A stretch of DNA of 64,000 bases from Phaeobacter sp. J2-8 (GTDB taxonomy: Bacteria > Pseudomonadota > Alphaproteobacteria > Rhodobacterales > Rhodobacteraceae): assembly GCF_022867865.1 (NCBI RefSeq), contig NZ_JALIEC010000001.1, positions 1,098,501-1,162,500 on the forward strand. Direction: 5' to 3'. Numbering within the stretch: position 1 is the first letter of the stretch; every line of letters starts with the position of its first letter. Shown here in pieces: positions 63,221 through 64,000 of this stretch. Both the position numbers and the translations under genes were made by a program. The notes beneath the pieces were generated by a model that searched no databases, was not told the DNA's origin, and saw nothing but the letters and a program-made list of their open reading frames with translations.

Positions 63221-64000
63221 GAAGCTGGATGAAGAAACCGGCACGGAAACCACCGGCCACAGCTGGGATGGCATCGAAGAGCTGAACACGCCCTTGCCGC
63301 GCTGGTGGCTCTGGACACTTTACGCCACGATTGTCTGGGGCATTGGCTATACCATTGCCTATCCGGCCTGGCCGATGATTTCCGGTGCTACGGCAGGGGT
63401 TCTGGGCTATTCGACCCGTGCGGCGGTGGCGACCGATATTGCCGAGCATGAGGCAAAGAACCAGGGCCTGGTCGAGGCGCTGTTGGCGGCAGATCTGACC
63501 ACGCTTTCGGCTGGCGACGATCTGCATCGTTATGCGGTGGCGCGCGGCGGATCGGTGTTTCGTGCGCAATGCAGCCAGTGCCACGGTGCCGGTGCGGCGG
63601 GGGCGGTCGGTTATCCCAACCTGCTGGATGACGATTGGCTCTGGGGGGGGGACATCGAAAGCATTTCCGCCACCGTGGCCCATGGCGTGCGCAACGACAC
63701 CGACGACGATGCGCGCTATTCCGAAATGCCCGCCTTTGGCGACATGCTGGAAGACGAAGACATCCATGCCGTGGTTGAATATGTCTATGGGTTGTCATCG
63801 CCGGACTTCGACAAGGCCCTGGCCGAACAGGGGGCAACGGTCTTTGCCGACAATTGCAGCGCCTGTCATGGCGATACGGCCCAAGGTGACCGCGAGCTGG
63901 GCGCGCCAAATTTGGCAGATGCGATCTGGCTTTATGGCGGAAGTCGTGAAACAGTGGAAGAAACCGTACGCAATGCGCGCTACGGTGTGATGCCAGCCTG
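63210..64000 (+). CDS. ccoP: cbb3-type oxidase subunit III (diheme c), partial
   Basis: 263 residues before the right edge. N-terminal charged segment, one helix (WWLWTLYATIVWGIGYTIAY), then two heme c motifs CSQCHG and CSACHG in a CcoP-type arrangement (GRWWL-like opening; RGGSVFRAQCSQCHGAGAAG). AAGGA precedes the ATG at 63210. Electron input subunit. The remaining few tens of residues are cut off. Confidence 0.95.
   Translation, partial: MADKKLDEETGTETTGHSWDGIEELNTPLPRWWLWTLYATIVWGIGYTIAYPAWPMISGATAGVLGYSTRAAVATDIAEHEAKNQGLVEALLAADLTTLSAGDDLHRYAVARGGSVFRAQCSQCHGAGAAGAVGYPNLLDDDWLWGGDIESISATVAHGVRNDTDDDARYSEMPAFGDMLEDEDIHAVVEYVYGLSSPDFDKALAEQGATVFADNCSACHGDTAQGDRELGAPNLADAIWLYGGSRETVEETVRNARYGVMPA

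Noticed and set aside
1-64000. Mobile elements, phage, tRNA or rRNA genes
   Set aside because: No transposase, integrase, terminal repeats or structural RNA signatures were recognised anywhere in the window.

Overview
The window looks like the chromosome of an aerobic, facultatively microaerobic alphaproteobacterium of the Rhodobacteraceae (Roseobacter-type). The evidence is the gene set: ccoNOQP next to a divergent hemN/fnrL pair with FNR boxes, a betIBA cluster divergent from a choline ABC transporter, nasTS/nrt/nir/nas nitrate assimilation, a HisN-like phosphatase, many alpha-proteobacterial DUF families and GC-rich coding. It is ordinary dense chromosome. I see no rRNA, tRNA, CRISPR array, phage or insertion sequence.

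Layout. 1-31 kb holds housekeeping and transport genes: a partial Bax-inhibitor-1 gene, DUF1127/LysR, quinone reductase, XRE regulator, HisN-like phosphatase, two purine deaminases (8-oxoguanine-type and guanine) around a CAP protein, MgtE, 5-formyl-THF cyclo-ligase, YmdB-like phosphoesterase, two SLC13/TrkA-C permeases flanking a glutamine amidotransferase, YebC, 5-oxoprolinase subunits PxpB/PxpC, DUF4153, an H-NOX-like protein coupled to an HNOBA-GGDEF diguanylate cyclase, an iron ABC permease and its binding protein, exporters, NUDIX and DUF983. 30.5-33 kb holds an EF-hand protein, an ECF sigma factor, a putative anti-sigma and a Spy-like periplasmic protein. 33-35.5 kb has a degenerate PleD-like GGDEF regulator, DUF3572 and a HAD phosphatase. 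35.6-42.8 kb is choline uptake and oxidation to glycine betaine, with a near-perfect palindromic operator between betI and choX. 43-58 kb is a 15-kb nitrate assimilation operon. 58.3-64 kb is the microaerobic module: hemN, fnrL and ccoNOQP.

How the genes work together. NasS senses nitrate and controls NasT, an ANTAR antiterminator. The leader ahead of nrtA contains a Rho-independent terminator whose ascending arm is shared with an alternative hexaloop hairpin, so NasT could open the operon for uptake (NrtABC), reduction (NasA, NirBD) and siroheme supply (CysG). Choline enters through ChoXWV and is oxidised by BetA/BetB under BetI. FnrL boxes precede hemN/fnrL and ccoN.

A recurring oddity is that at least eleven single-base indels break ten genes that are otherwise intact and well conserved (BI-1, quinone reductase, NUDIX, DUF983, PleD-like twice, HAD, betB, cysG, nasT, hemN). 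In each case the family sequence resumes in another frame. This looks more like sequencing or assembly error than gene decay. For these genes I give the restored extents.

The best candidates for under-described biology are the tandem-GAF protein inside the nitrate operon, a nuclease-fold-like DUF6946 gene inside the choline transporter operon, the H-NOX homologue without its proximal histidine or YxSxR motif, and the nas leader attenuator.
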